Source of the DNA: Verrucomicrobiaceae bacterium E54
GTDB taxonomy: Bacteria; Verrucomicrobiota; Verrucomicrobiia; Verrucomicrobiales; Akkermansiaceae
Length of the DNA: 64,000 nucleotides
Direction of reading: 5' to 3'
Assembly: GCA_022548915.1 (NCBI GenBank)
Contig: JAKZES010000002.1
Span: 124,001-188,000 of the forward strand
In this document: one piece after another, positions 19,054 through 27,412 of the stretch
Position numbering within the stretch: position 1 is the stretch's first letter
Layout: every line of letters starts with the position of its first letter
Made by a program: the position numbers and the translations under genes
The notes under the pieces: generated by a model
Told to the model about the DNA's origin: nothing
Databases searched by the model: none
The model's input: only the letters and a program-made list of their open reading frames with translations

Positions 19054-21869
19054 TGCAAGCTTGGCCGAAGATCATCTGCGCCACTGCGATCGTAGGGTGC
19101 ATGGCTGTATTGCAGGCGGGCACACCCTCCTATCGGGAGGTGGTCCTGGCGGACAATCCGATCGTCTACTACGAGTTCGACGAAACCAGCGGCACCACTG
19201 CCGCCAACTCCGCCGCCACGGGATCAACCTACACCGGAACCTTCAACACGGATGGTGGCCCGGTCACCGTCGGGCAACCGAGCTTCCCGCAGGGCGGCAC
19301 TGCCTACGACTTCGGCGGCGGCTTTGTCGGCGCGGCCTCGGGCCTCACGAATTCCCTCAGCGAATGGACGGTCGAAGCCTGGGTGAATTACGATCCCGCC
19401 AAGACCGGTGCCTCCAATTTCCTCGGTAATGACCAGGGCGGCTGGAACGACGATGTGCTGATCGGCATCGGCGCGGAGAACAACAACATTCCTGCGGGCA
19501 CGGTCGGTTTGGTGCACCAGGGAAATCCGGGGAGTGTGCGCGAGACGGTGTCGTCTCCAATCCCCGCCAGCCAGTGGCATCATGTCGTGATCACCGGCAG
19601 TGAAACCGAAGGGGCGCTGCAACTTTACATCAACGGCGTGCTTGTGAACTCGAACACCGTCCTCGCCAACGGGGCCACCTTCAACGGAGCGGACGGTTTT
19701 CTTGGGGCGACAGCCCACCTGACGATCGGCGCGGCGCGACCGGATTCGACCGACGCCGGCTACCGCCCCTACGATGGGCTCCTGGACGAGGTCGCCATCT
19801 ACGATGCGGTGCTGGATGCGACCACCATCCTGACCCACTACAATGCCGGCAATTCCACCGCCGGCACGCCGCCGGTCATCGCGGCGCTGGACCCTTCGGA
19901 CGATGCCACCGAGGTGCCGCTCTCGGGAGATCTGGTCGCCACCTTCAGCGAACCGGTCGTTTTGACCGGCACCGGCACGGTCACCCTCCACAACCTAACT
20001 TTGGTGCCGGCTTCGGATGTTCTCATCAACCTTCCCGACCCCCGCGTCTCGGTGTCCGGTTCCACCCTGACCATCAGCCCCGCCACCGATCTCGAACTCG
20101 ACACCCGCTACGCGGTCCGGATCAGCGCCGATGCCCTCGAGGATGTGTCCGGAGATGCCTTCGCCGGGATTCTCAACGACGAGGATTGGAGTTTCACGAC
20201 CGTGGCCGAGTTGGATACCACCCCTCCCCGGATCGTCTCGACGGTGCCTGCGGATGACAGCACCGAGGCCGATCCCTCCACGGATTTGGAGGCGAACTTC
20301 GACGAGCCCGTGACTCTTACCGGTGGGGGAAACGTGACTCTCAGAAACCTGACTGCCGGGACCGACACCCTCATCGCCCTGCCCGACGGGCGGGTGACGG
20401 TCGCCGGCTCCACGCTGACCATCAACCCCACTGAAAATCTTGCGGAGGGAAGCAGCTACGGCATCCGGGTAAGCTCTGATGCGATCACCGACCTTTCGGG
20501 CAACGGCTTCGCAGGCATCCTCAACGACACCGACTGGAACTTCTCCATCCCCGCAGCGAACACGCAAGGCGGCCTTGAGGTCAGCACCTACGCGCCGGAT
20601 GCGACCGGGCTGCAGCTGAAATGGCCGACCCACATCGCCTTTGGTCCCGGCAGCGAAGAGATCATTACCGACCTGAGGAACAATCGCTTTCTCTATCGCG
20701 ACGGGCCCGACGCCGCCTGGCTCGCGTCGCCGGTATCGGTCAGCGGGCCCCACTCGCTGGCCTACAACCCGGTCGACGGGCTTTACTACGCCAACGACAC
20801 CGCGAATCACCGGATGATCGCCTTCAGCGATCTCTCAAGCGGCACCATCGCCGCCCAGACCAACTCGATCGCCGGCGTTGGCCTGAATCGTCCGCACGAC
20901 ACATTGTATGATCCGGATACGGGCTGGATCTATGCCCTCAATCCCAATTCGGGGCACGTGTTCCGCTTCACCGCGATCGGCCAGAATGAGACCGCGGTCC
21001 AGGCGCCCACCGGCGGTTATGCGCGGGCCATCAGCCTCGTCAACGGCAAGATCTACGTGGTCGGATCTTCCGCCGGCCGGATCGTCGAGATCACCGACTG
21101 GGACACGCCGACCTTCACGATCTACAACAGCTACGACCCGAGTGGGGGCAGCGGATCCGCGGGTTCCTGGGAACGGACCGGATTGGTCATCAACGATGCC
21201 GAGTATTTTGACGGCTACTGGTATGTCACCAGCTACTTCACCGAATCCTTTGCCGCCGGCACCGACTTCAATAAAAACAAGTTCATCCGCTTCGAGACTT
21301 TTGACCAATTCGAAACCGGCAACTGGGAAGACCTCAGCGACCTGGTTCCCAGTGGAATGAACCCCTACTTCCTCACCGTCCACGACGGCAGCCTCTATCT
21401 GGCCATCTTCAACCACGAATCGGCCGGGAACGGAGACGCCATTCTCCGCTTCACGCCCGTCGCCGACGACTTCAACTCATGGATCTCGGACCCATCCTTC
21501 GGACTCGATCCCGCCGAGCAGGGCTTTGCTCTCGATCCGGACGGCGACCGGCTCAGCAATGGCCTTGAAGCGTGGTTCGGCACCCACCCCGGCCAGTTCA
21601 ATGCGGGCCTCACCGGTCTTGCCACCGACGGTGTCACCACCACTTTCGTCCATCCGCGGAGCAAGGTCCCGCCCAGCGATCTCAGCGGCTTCTACGAATG
21701 GTCCCTGGATCTTGAGCATTGGTATGTTGGTGATGGCAGCGCCGGTCCACCCGGCGGCCCCACCGTTCACCTTGCAGCCAGTCTTGCCGACTCCAGTGCC
21801 ATGGTTACCGCCACCGCCAGCGAGGCGCTGGACAAGCTCTTCCTGCGGGCCGGAGTGGCGCAGGAATGA
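19053..21869 (+). CDS. Secreted LamG / Ig-like / beta-propeller protein
   Basis: 938 residues from the ATG at 19053, whose first base is the last of the preceding stop (TGATG); a GTG three bases earlier is the alternative. Signal peptide about 1-23. LamG (about 22-270), two Big_5 Ig-like domains (about 272-387 and 390-503), then about 300 residues with NHL-like repeats (HIAFGPGSEEIITDLRNNRF, YYANDTANHRMIAFS, IYALNPNSGHVFRFT) that should fold as a six-bladed propeller. The C-terminal domain (about 809-938) is shared with the preceding protein. Long nucleotide stretches are nearly identical to the first LamG gene, indicating recent duplication or gene conversion. Function: probably extracellular binding or an unrecognised lyase. 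Confidence 0.82.
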   Translation: MQAWPKIICATAIVGCMAVLQAGTPSYREVVLADNPIVYYEFDETSGTTAANSAATGSTYTGTFNTDGGPVTVGQPSFPQGGTAYDFGGGFVGAASGLTNSLSEWTVEAWVNYDPAKTGASNFLGNDQGGWNDDVLIGIGAENNNIPAGTVGLVHQGNPGSVRETVSSPIPASQWHHVVITGSETEGALQLYINGVLVNSNTVLANGATFNGADGFLGATAHLTIGAARPDSTDAGYRPYDGLLDEVAIYDAVLDATTILTHYNAGNSTAGTPPVIAALDPSDDATEVPLSGDLVATFSEPVVLTGTGTVTLHNLTLVPASDVLINLPDPRVSVSGSTLTISPATDLELDTRYAVRISADALEDVSGDAFAGILNDEDWSFTTVAELDTTPPRIVSTVPADDSTEADPSTDLEANFDEPVTLTGGGNVTLRNLTAGTDTLIALPDGRVTVAGSTLTINPTENLAEGSSYGIRVSSDAITDLSGNGFAGILNDTDWNFSIPAANTQGGLEVSTYAPDATGLQLKWPTHIAFGPGSEEIITDLRNNRFLYRDGPDAAWLASPVSVSGPHSLAYNPVDGLYYANDTANHRMIAFSDLSSGTIAAQTNSIAGVGLNRPHDTLYDPDTGWIYALNPNSGHVFRFTAIGQNETAVQAPTGGYARAISLVNGKIYVVGSSAGRIVEITDWDTPTFTIYNSYDPSGGSGSAGSWERTGLVINDAEYFDGYWYVTSYFTESFAAGTDFNKNKFIRFETFDQFETGNWEDLSDLVPSGMNPYFLTVHDGSLYLAIFNHESAGNGDAILRFTPVADDFNSWISDPSFGLDPAEQGFALDPDGDRLSNGLEAWFGTHPGQFNAGLTGLATDGVTTTFVHPRSKVPPSDLSGFYEWSLDLEHWYVGDGSAGPPGGPTVHLAASLADSSAMVTATASEALDKLFLRAGVAQE
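19680..19800 (+). repeat. LamG duplicated segment, copy 2
   Basis: Partner of 14480-14600; both encode NGADGFLGATAHLTIGAARP and the following glycine/tyrosine-rich turn. Confidence 0.7.
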
Positions 21870-21874
21870 GTTGA

Positions 21875-21896
21875 ACCCCCCCAGCCAAGCGGGGGT
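21875..21896 (+). terminator. GC hairpin after the LamG operon
   Basis: ACCCCC / GGGGGT with a 10-base loop, six bases past the stop of the third LamG gene. No U-tract; probable 3' end of the operon transcript. Confidence 0.45.
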
Positions 21897-21977
21897 CGGA
21901 GAACTGCCGGATTTCTTGCGCGGGATGAAGCGCTCCGGCTCGCCACAGGACAGTCTCTTCCGTGCGTTTTCTTCGGC

Positions 21978-22625
21978 TCAAATGAGCTTCTCACGCAGCG
22001 CCTTGGCCACGGCGCCCGTGTTGGTGGTCACGTGCAACTTCTCATAGACCCGCTACATGTGCGTCGAAACCGTGGCCACGCTGATGTTCAAGACTTCGGC
22101 AATCTCCTTCTTCACCAGGCCATCGGCCATCAGGCGGAGAATGTCGCGCTGGCGTGGCGTCACCCCGTAGTCGTCGCCGCCCGGTGAGTCGTCCTTGTGA
22201 GCCAGGGTGTCCAGCACCTTGCGCGCCACCTCGGGCGCCATCGAGGCCCCGCCGTCGATCACCTGACGGATCGCCTCGCCGATTTCCGCGCGAGTCGACG
22301 ATTTCAGCACGTAGCCCGACGCTCCGGCGCAGACCGCGCGGAAGATTTTGTCGGCATCGTCGAACACCGTCAGGATCACGACCTGCGCCCCGGGCGCCTT
22401 GGCCTTGAGATGAGACAGGGCCGTGATGCCGTCCATGCCGGGCAACTGCACGTCCAGCAGGATGACCTCCGGCGTGCCGCCGGCATCGAGCGCGGCGAAG
22501 GCCTGTTCCACCGACCCGTATCGGCCGCCGCATCGCATGCCTTCCAGGCGGTCGATCGTGCGCTGCACCCCGGTGGCGAAGATCTCATTGTCTTCCACCA
22601 GCCAGATCTCGGTTTCGGTTTTCAT
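21978..22625 (-). pseudogene. NarL-type response regulator with in-frame TAG near its end
   Basis: The frame 22625-22056 encodes a receiver domain (acidic pocket VEDNEI, phospho-acceptor D in VILLDVQLPGMDG, conserved K in GYVLKSS) and a LuxR helix-turn-helix (VTPRQRDILRLMADGLVKKE). Translation stops after STHM at TAG (22053-22055). Reading on in the same frame gives [20 protein letters not shown] and EKLI before a TGA at 21978. The sister remnant at 10531 has CAG (Q) at this position, so the TAG is a single-base change. The truncated 190-residue product lacks the last recognition-domain helix and is probably inactive in DNA binding unless the stop is read through. No partner kinase adjoins it. 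Confidence 0.8.
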
Positions 22626-22856
22626 CGGTTGGTTCGGTGATGGGCTGTACCAGATGCTTCAATCTTGCGGGTCAGATGGAATTCACCGCAAAGACGCGAA
22701 GAACGCCAAGTCCCGACCGGTGAGACTTATACCTCTGTGCATTAGGTCTTCGGAATCCGGGCGCGCAAGGTTTCAGGCTTGTGGGGTACCGTCCCGAAAG
22801 CAAACGAGCCGGATGGCCCGCGCGGACTTCAGACCTTCAGGCCGGGGCTTTCCCGA
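22626..22856. other. Intergenic stretch with a widespread repeat-like motif
   Basis: 231 bases without a gene. Near 22680-22710 the sequence TTCACCGCAAAGACGCGAAG followed by AACGCCAAG resembles a motif I have seen scattered in unrelated bacterial genomes. Nothing else is identifiable. Confidence 0.4.
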
Positions 22857-23483
22857 CTATCCAGCGAGCGCCACCGGTCCCGAGCTTTCGCGGATCGATG
22901 CGTGGATCGCCTTGAGATCCTCCCCTTCGGCCAGCGGCAGGCGCGGCTCCCAGCGTCCTCCGGAGCGATAGGTCACCCAGTCGAGGAAGGTGCGGATCAC
23001 CTCCGAGACCAGCTGGCCTTCACCGCAACGGCCCGGATCGACGATCCCGCTGAGCTCGCTTTCCCGGCAGGAGTCGCAACGCGAAAGCATCACCCGGCAG
23101 ACGTTGGGGAGGTCGTGGGTGGCATCCATCGCCGCCTGGCCGCCGAGGACCACCCCGCCGAGCGAGGCCAACCCGCGGAGCACCACCTCGATGTCGTTCC
23201 AGGTGTGGAAGCGGGGGTTGTCGAGATCGGCCCGGGTGACGATGAAGCGCCGCAGTCCGGGCTGGCCGGACAGATGGCGGATGTCTTCGAAGCCGAACCA
23301 GCCGAAGCGCGAACCCTGGAGTTCGCGCACGCGGTTCAGAGCATCGCAGGTTTCCCGCTCGAGGCGGGCGAGATCGCAGCCGCAGGTGGCACCCACGGCG
23401 AGCGAATAGGGGGGAGAGGACGCCTCAAGCCAGTTGGACAGGCGCCCGACCGTCGAGGGATAACGGTCGCTTTTTCTTTTCAT
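22857..23483 (-). CDS. Conserved-looking hypothetical protein
   Basis: 208 residues from the ATG at 23483; 30 extra in-frame codons upstream look non-coding. No signal peptide or membrane segment. It contains CGCDLARLERETC near residue 45 and a CRVMLSRCDSC cluster near residue 145, which might bind a metal. The central part (GSRFGWFGFEDIRHLSG) is aromatic-rich. I do not recognise the family. It stands alone between the response regulator and the decayed oxidoreductase. Confidence 0.6.
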   Translation of the reverse strand: MKRKSDRYPSTVGRLSNWLEASSPPYSLAVGATCGCDLARLERETCDALNRVRELQGSRFGWFGFEDIRHLSGQPGLRRFIVTRADLDNPRFHTWNDIEVVLRGLASLGGVVLGGQAAMDATHDLPNVCRVMLSRCDSCRESELSGIVDPGRCGEGQLVSEVIRTFLDWVTYRSGGRWEPRLPLAEGEDLKAIHASIRESSGPVALAG

Positions 23484-23576
23484 GGGATCCCCTATATCGC
23501 TCCGCTCCGCAAATTTTTCCATCGAAATCTTGGGCCCGGTCGCAAATTTCTGCCCGACCCGAATCGGAGTCATGGA

Positions 23577-23804
23577 TCAGGATTCGCCGCTCACCGCGAG
23601 GCCGGCCATCGTCCGGGTCATGAAGCGTCGGGCCGGACCGATCCGCTGCATCGCCCGGAAGAAAACCCGCCGAGCCGGGGTCAGCCATTCGCGCTCCGAC
23701 TGAAACCATGGCCGCACGCGCCAACCCTGCCGGGCCAGCAGCACGGCCAGGGCGGGCCCGGCCGATCCACAGCCCGCAATCGCGACCGAGCGCTCAGCCT
23801 TCAT
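23577..23804 (-). pseudogene. FAD-dependent monooxygenase with large internal deletion
   Basis: 75 codons. The first 27 residues are a Rossmann dinucleotide-binding start (VAIAGCGSAGPALAVLLARQ, a GxGxxG motif). It then jumps to a segment typical of the extreme C-terminus of FAD-dependent monooxygenases (FQSEREWLTPARRVFFRAMQ, then RRFMTRTMAGL). A whole enzyme would be near 380 residues, so about 300 are missing in frame. Its start overlaps the end of the preceding gene by 11 bases, as if once the last gene of that operon. Confidence 0.7.
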
Positions 23805-24447
23805 CGCGGGAAAGTTCGGCGATCAGGTTTCTTCCTGCGAGCTGCCCCAGCATCTCCAGCTCGCCGCGCAGCGTTTTCCAGGCCGCTTCGCCCTCGTCGC
23901 ACGGCATCCCGCAGGGTGTGAAGGAACCGAAGCCCGGATAGCCGGGCGCCGCCGCCGGATCGCCCTGCGGCGTCGCCAGGGTGAGAAACGGCCGCCCGTC
24001 GCGCTGCCGCAGCAGCAGCGGGTGCATCCAGCACGACACCGGCTTCCACCACCACGGGTGCCGCCCTTCATCGACGGCCAGACGTTGGAGCAGGCAGCGG
24101 TGCTGCGAGTCGAGGAAGACGCAGCGGGTTATTGGAAAGTGCGCCGGAAAATCCTCCGCCAGCTCCACCTCCGAGGCCCCGACCGTTGCGGTCTTGATTC
24201 GTCCGCCCCGGCGCTCCCGCCAGTCACTACGGTGGAAACCGTACTTGGCCAGCCGCCCCGCCACCCCGGCGATCCCGCTCTCCTGCTCGGCATCGAGGAA
24301 CACCCCGTCGTGGCAGCAGGTCGCCCGGCACTTCGAGAGATCGCAGACCTTCAGCGGCATGGCGAAGGCCTCGTGATCGAGCGCCGCCTCGTGGATCTGG
24401 CGGCCGAGTTCGCGCTCCGCCCCGGGATAAGCAATGCGCTTCATCAT
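23794..24447 (-). CDS. Cysteine-rich CxxxCC (YkgJ/DUF3109-like) protein
   Basis: 217 residues. The N-terminal CDLSKCRATCCHDGVFLD, the middle RCVFLDSQHRCLLQRLA and the later KPVSCWMHPLLL and FTPCGMPCDEGE clusters supply eight or more conserved-looking cysteines, the pattern of YkgJ/DUF3109-type proteins thought to hold zinc or an iron-sulfur centre. Biochemical role unknown. It starts 21 bases after the DUF3482 GTPase stop, so it is probably cotranscribed with it. Confidence 0.72.
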   Translation of the reverse strand: MMKRIAYPGAERELGRQIHEAALDHEAFAMPLKVCDLSKCRATCCHDGVFLDAEQESGIAGVAGRLAKYGFHRSDWRERRGGRIKTATVGASEVELAEDFPAHFPITRCVFLDSQHRCLLQRLAVDEGRHPWWWKPVSCWMHPLLLRQRDGRPFLTLATPQGDPAAAPGYPGFGSFTPCGMPCDEGEAAWKTLRGELEMLGQLAGRNLIAELSRDEG

Positions 24448-24468
24448 GGTCCGTCTGTCGGCGCTCCT

Positions 24469-25917
24469 TCACGCCTCTTCCACCTCCTCCAGGCAGTCGA
24501 CCAGTTCCGCAAACACCTCCGGTTCCCGGGCCCGGTCGGGCGAGCCCTTGAGGCAGGAGGTGAACCACTTCTGCAGGCGCGAGCGGCGCTCGGAGGAAAA
24601 GCCCCGCGCAAACCCGTCGCCGCCTTCGTCGAGCGAGGCCGGATCGCGACGCCCGTGGGCCCTCGCCAGGATGCTGCGGTAGCGCACCAGCATCGAATCC
24701 AGCAGGACCCAGGGAAAGTTCGGGTTCTTCGGCGGACCGACGACGAGCGTCTCGCCGTCGCCGGCATTCCACTTCAGGCCGCCCCCCAGCTTGATCTTCA
24801 GCTCCGGCAGCTTCCCACCCTTCAGGAAGGCCGCCGTGCCGCCCCCGATCGCCCCGATCACCGTGCCGAGCATGAAGCTGTGACCGCCGACCCCGAAGTC
24901 GATCACCCCGCCCGCCGCGCCGCCGGCGGTGGCCCCGGCCGCCACCAACTGCCAGCGATTCAGGCCCCACCGGCGCCAGGTCTCCTCGGTCGCAAGGTCG
25001 AGCCCTCGATGCGCCGCGGGGTCGACGTCGGCCTCGATGAGATGGTGGCGGTAGATCCCGAGCCAGCGGTCGAGGCAGGCCGCCTCGAGCTTGGCCAGCT
25101 TGCCGTAGTACTCGACGATCAGCGCCTCCTCCTTGCGTTCGCGGCGGGCCGGCACCCCCTTGTCGCGCTCGTCCAGGCCCTCGCGGGTGCGCAGGGTCAG
25201 CGTCTTTTCGAGAAAGTCCACCAGCGCCTCGGCCGCGTCCTCGCGACGCTGGTCCCACTCGCGCTCCATCGCCTCGATCACGTGCTCGATCCGCCCGGCG
25301 TGCCGTTCCTCGATCTGGAGCAGGGAAAGCAGCAACTTACGACGCTCGTCGTACTTCGCCCGGTGGGCGTCGAAGGTCCGCACCAGGTTGAAGGAGGTCC
25401 CGAGCCGCTCGCGCCAGGCCTCCTCATGTTCGTTCGGCTCGCCCTGGGGATTGAGCAGGGCAAGCCGCGGCCGGCCGCTCCAGCGCAGGATCTCGATCTC
25501 GGCGATGAAGGAATCGCGCAGCGGCTTGCAGGGATCGACCACGTAGAGGATCCCCGCGCCCTCGACCACCGGGCCGAGCAGCCGCACCTCGTCGGGAAAA
25601 TTGTCACCGCATTCCTCGACGAAGCGCCGCACCTCGCCCGGCCCCGGCGTGCCGCCACCGGCCATCCGCTCGATCTCGCGCATCGCCTCGACCGGCTGCT
25701 GGAAGCCCGGCGAGTCGAAGAAGCGGATCCATTCCTCGTCGTCGTAGATCACCGGCAGCGGCTGCACGGCGGTCGTCTCGCCGGGCGTCGGCGAGACCCG
25801 CAGGATCGCGTCGTCGTCGACCTCCAGCAAGGTCGCCAGGGTCGCCGTCTTGCCGGCATTCACCCGACCGACCACGACGAAGGCCGGCACGTCCGCGTTC
25901 CACCATTCCTCGCTCAT
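24469..25917 (-). CDS. GTPase with DUF3482 domain
   Basis: 482 residues. An N-terminal GTPase domain (about 1-190) has a P-loop GRVNAGKT, a G2-like threonine region (SPTPGETT) and G3 DSPG. The usual NKxD is replaced by NPQG (LALLNPQGEP), so guanine specificity may be relaxed. The remainder (DUF3482) has a long helical segment and a glycine-rich hydrophobic stretch (VAAGATAGGAAGG, then GTVIGAIGGGTAAFL), likely membrane-inserting. Such proteins are nearly always encoded next to a DUF2868 protein, as here. The pair's role is unknown; dynamin-like membrane remodelling has been a natural guess. Confidence 0.9.
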   Translation of the reverse strand: MSEEWWNADVPAFVVVGRVNAGKTATLATLLEVDDDAILRVSPTPGETTAVQPLPVIYDDEEWIRFFDSPGFQQPVEAMREIERMAGGGTPGPGEVRRFVEECGDNFPDEVRLLGPVVEGAGILYVVDPCKPLRDSFIAEIEILRWSGRPRLALLNPQGEPNEHEEAWRERLGTSFNLVRTFDAHRAKYDERRKLLLSLLQIEERHAGRIEHVIEAMEREWDQRREDAAEALVDFLEKTLTLRTREGLDERDKGVPARRERKEEALIVEYYGKLAKLEAACLDRWLGIYRHHLIEADVDPAAHRGLDLATEETWRRWGLNRWQLVAAGATAGGAAGGVIDFGVGGHSFMLGTVIGAIGGGTAAFLKGGKLPELKIKLGGGLKWNAGDGETLVVGPPKNPNFPWVLLDSMLVRYRSILARAHGRRDPASLDEGGDGFARGFSSERRSRLQKWFTSCLKGSPDRAREPEVFAELVDCLEEVEEA

Positions 25918-25953
25918 GGGGCTTCGTAGAAAATCAGTTCCAGTTGCCGTGGC

Positions 25954-25970
25954 CGGGGCTTCCAGCCCCG
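25954..25970. repeat. Short palindrome between DUF2868 and DUF3482 genes
   Basis: CGGGGCT, TCC, AGCCCCG: 7-bp perfect arms in the 70-base gap. Possibly a dispersed hairpin or a transcript-processing site. Confidence 0.4.
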
Positions 25971-25987
25971 TCGCCGATCACTTTTCT

Positions 25988-27349
25988 TCATGATGGCTCG
26001 AAAAACACGAGTTCCAGTTCCTCCGCACCCCGTTCATCGACGAAACGCTCCCACTGCGCGCGCTCGTCGTCGGTCACCGCCTCGATCCCGCCCTCGACCG
26101 GATCGCCGACCAGCAGCACCCGCCGTCGTTCCCCGGCGCGGGCCGCCACCTCGGCCAGCGCCCGCTCCATCTGCCGCGGTGCGAGCGACCAGCCTTCGGC
26201 GAAAAGCACGATGCCGGCGGGCGCCTTGGCCAGCGCCTCCCGGGCCGCGTCCTCGCGGGCCTCGTCGAGCACGCCGAGGCTTTCCCAGGCGGTCGGATTC
26301 ATCCGCAACCGGCGCAGCAGGAAGGGCCTCAGCGCCTCGTGATCCGGCTCGGCCCCGCCGACGGTGATTACCAGTGCGCCATCGACCGGACCCTTCGGCT
26401 CCTCGCCACGGCGGACGGCATTCAGCTCGCGCCACAGCTTGCGGTGATGCGGGGCCTGGAAGGTCAGCCGGGCGAGCGAGCGACGCTTCTGCCAGCCCGC
26501 CCAGGCGGCCAGCAGCACACGCGGCAGCACGCCCCAGACGACGAAGGCCATCAGCGAAAAGCTCCACCACCCGCCGCCCTGCTCCATCCACGCCGAGCCG
26601 ATCTGCGATCCGGCCACATCCGGCACCGCCCGCCCGAGAAATCCGGCCCAGGGCGCGGACAGCACCGCCACCGCCTGCTCGAGAAACTCCCGCATCGCCG
26701 TCTCGGTGGTCGTTTCCCAGAAAAACCCGACCTGCTTGAAAAGCACCATCGCCCCGAGCCCGGCGAAGGCACCCGCGTGAAAGGCCGCGGCGACAAGCTG
26801 GGTCCGCGCGGCCAAGTGCCAGGCCAGCACCCTGGCCAGCTCGCCACTGCGGCGGATGCGGTCGAGGCCGGCGCGAAGCTCCTCACCGGCGAAGCGCAGC
26901 GACACCTTTTCCAGCAGTCCCCCCACCAGCCCGATCCCGGGCACGCAGCCGCGGAAAAGCCACGCAAGCGCTCCGAACACCAGCAGCAACCACGGCAGGA
27001 CCAGCGTGGCGGAAAGCATCCAGATCACGTTCACGCCCGAGCTTTCGCGGTCGAGCGAGCCCCACACCGCCCCCGCCCCGGCGATCGCGGCGACCCCGGC
27101 CAGCAGCATCGCCGCCGCCCCGAGCCCACCGGTCCAACGTCCTCCGGGTCCCTCGGTTTCACGGGATCGAAGCCAGCGGCGCATGACCACCGCCCGGCTG
27201 CCGCCATCACGGTCGGGCTTCGCCTTCCCGTCCCACGACGCCAGCGCGCTTTCGAAGTCGATCAACTCCGCAAGCGTCCAACGCGATCCATCCTTCGCAG
27301 GCACATCCCGACTCTCCGCATCCACAAGTTGCTGGCAAGCCCTCGTCAC
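25988..27349 (-). CDS. DUF2868 membrane protein
   Basis: 453 residues from a GTG at 27349; a GTG at 27325 is another candidate and no ATG precedes the conserved region. Four or so transmembrane segments: two close together (about residues 80-130), one near 195-220 and one near 275-300. The C-terminal soluble half (EPKGPVDGALVITVGGAEPD and onward) may be a degenerate Rossmann-like domain. DUF2868 proteins accompany DUF3482 GTPases. It is divergent from the metzincin gene, 63 bases away, where both promoters must lie. Confidence 0.85.
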   Translation of the reverse strand: MTRACQQLVDAESRDVPAKDGSRWTLAELIDFESALASWDGKAKPDRDGGSRAVVMRRWLRSRETEGPGGRWTGGLGAAAMLLAGVAAIAGAGAVWGSLDRESSGVNVIWMLSATLVLPWLLLVFGALAWLFRGCVPGIGLVGGLLEKVSLRFAGEELRAGLDRIRRSGELARVLAWHLAARTQLVAAAFHAGAFAGLGAMVLFKQVGFFWETTTETAMREFLEQAVAVLSAPWAGFLGRAVPDVAGSQIGSAWMEQGGGWWSFSLMAFVVWGVLPRVLLAAWAGWQKRRSLARLTFQAPHHRKLWRELNAVRRGEEPKGPVDGALVITVGGAEPDHEALRPFLLRRLRMNPTAWESLGVLDEAREDAAREALAKAPAGIVLFAEGWSLAPRQMERALAEVAARAGERRRVLLVGDPVEGGIEAVTDDERAQWERFVDERGAEELELVFFEPS

Positions 27350-27412
27350 CGCGGAATTCGGAGTGGCCGGACCGGGAGGGACGGCTATCTTGCCGGGAAA
27401 ATCCAGCACCCG

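Noticed and set aside
24022-25929. 635-codon plus-strand frame opposite the DUF3482 GTPase
   Set aside because: Shadow; the minus strand has P-loop and DUF3482 features.
26339-27412. Long upstream part of the metzincin frame
   Set aside because: Runs antisense through the DUF2868 gene; the signal peptide begins at 27413.
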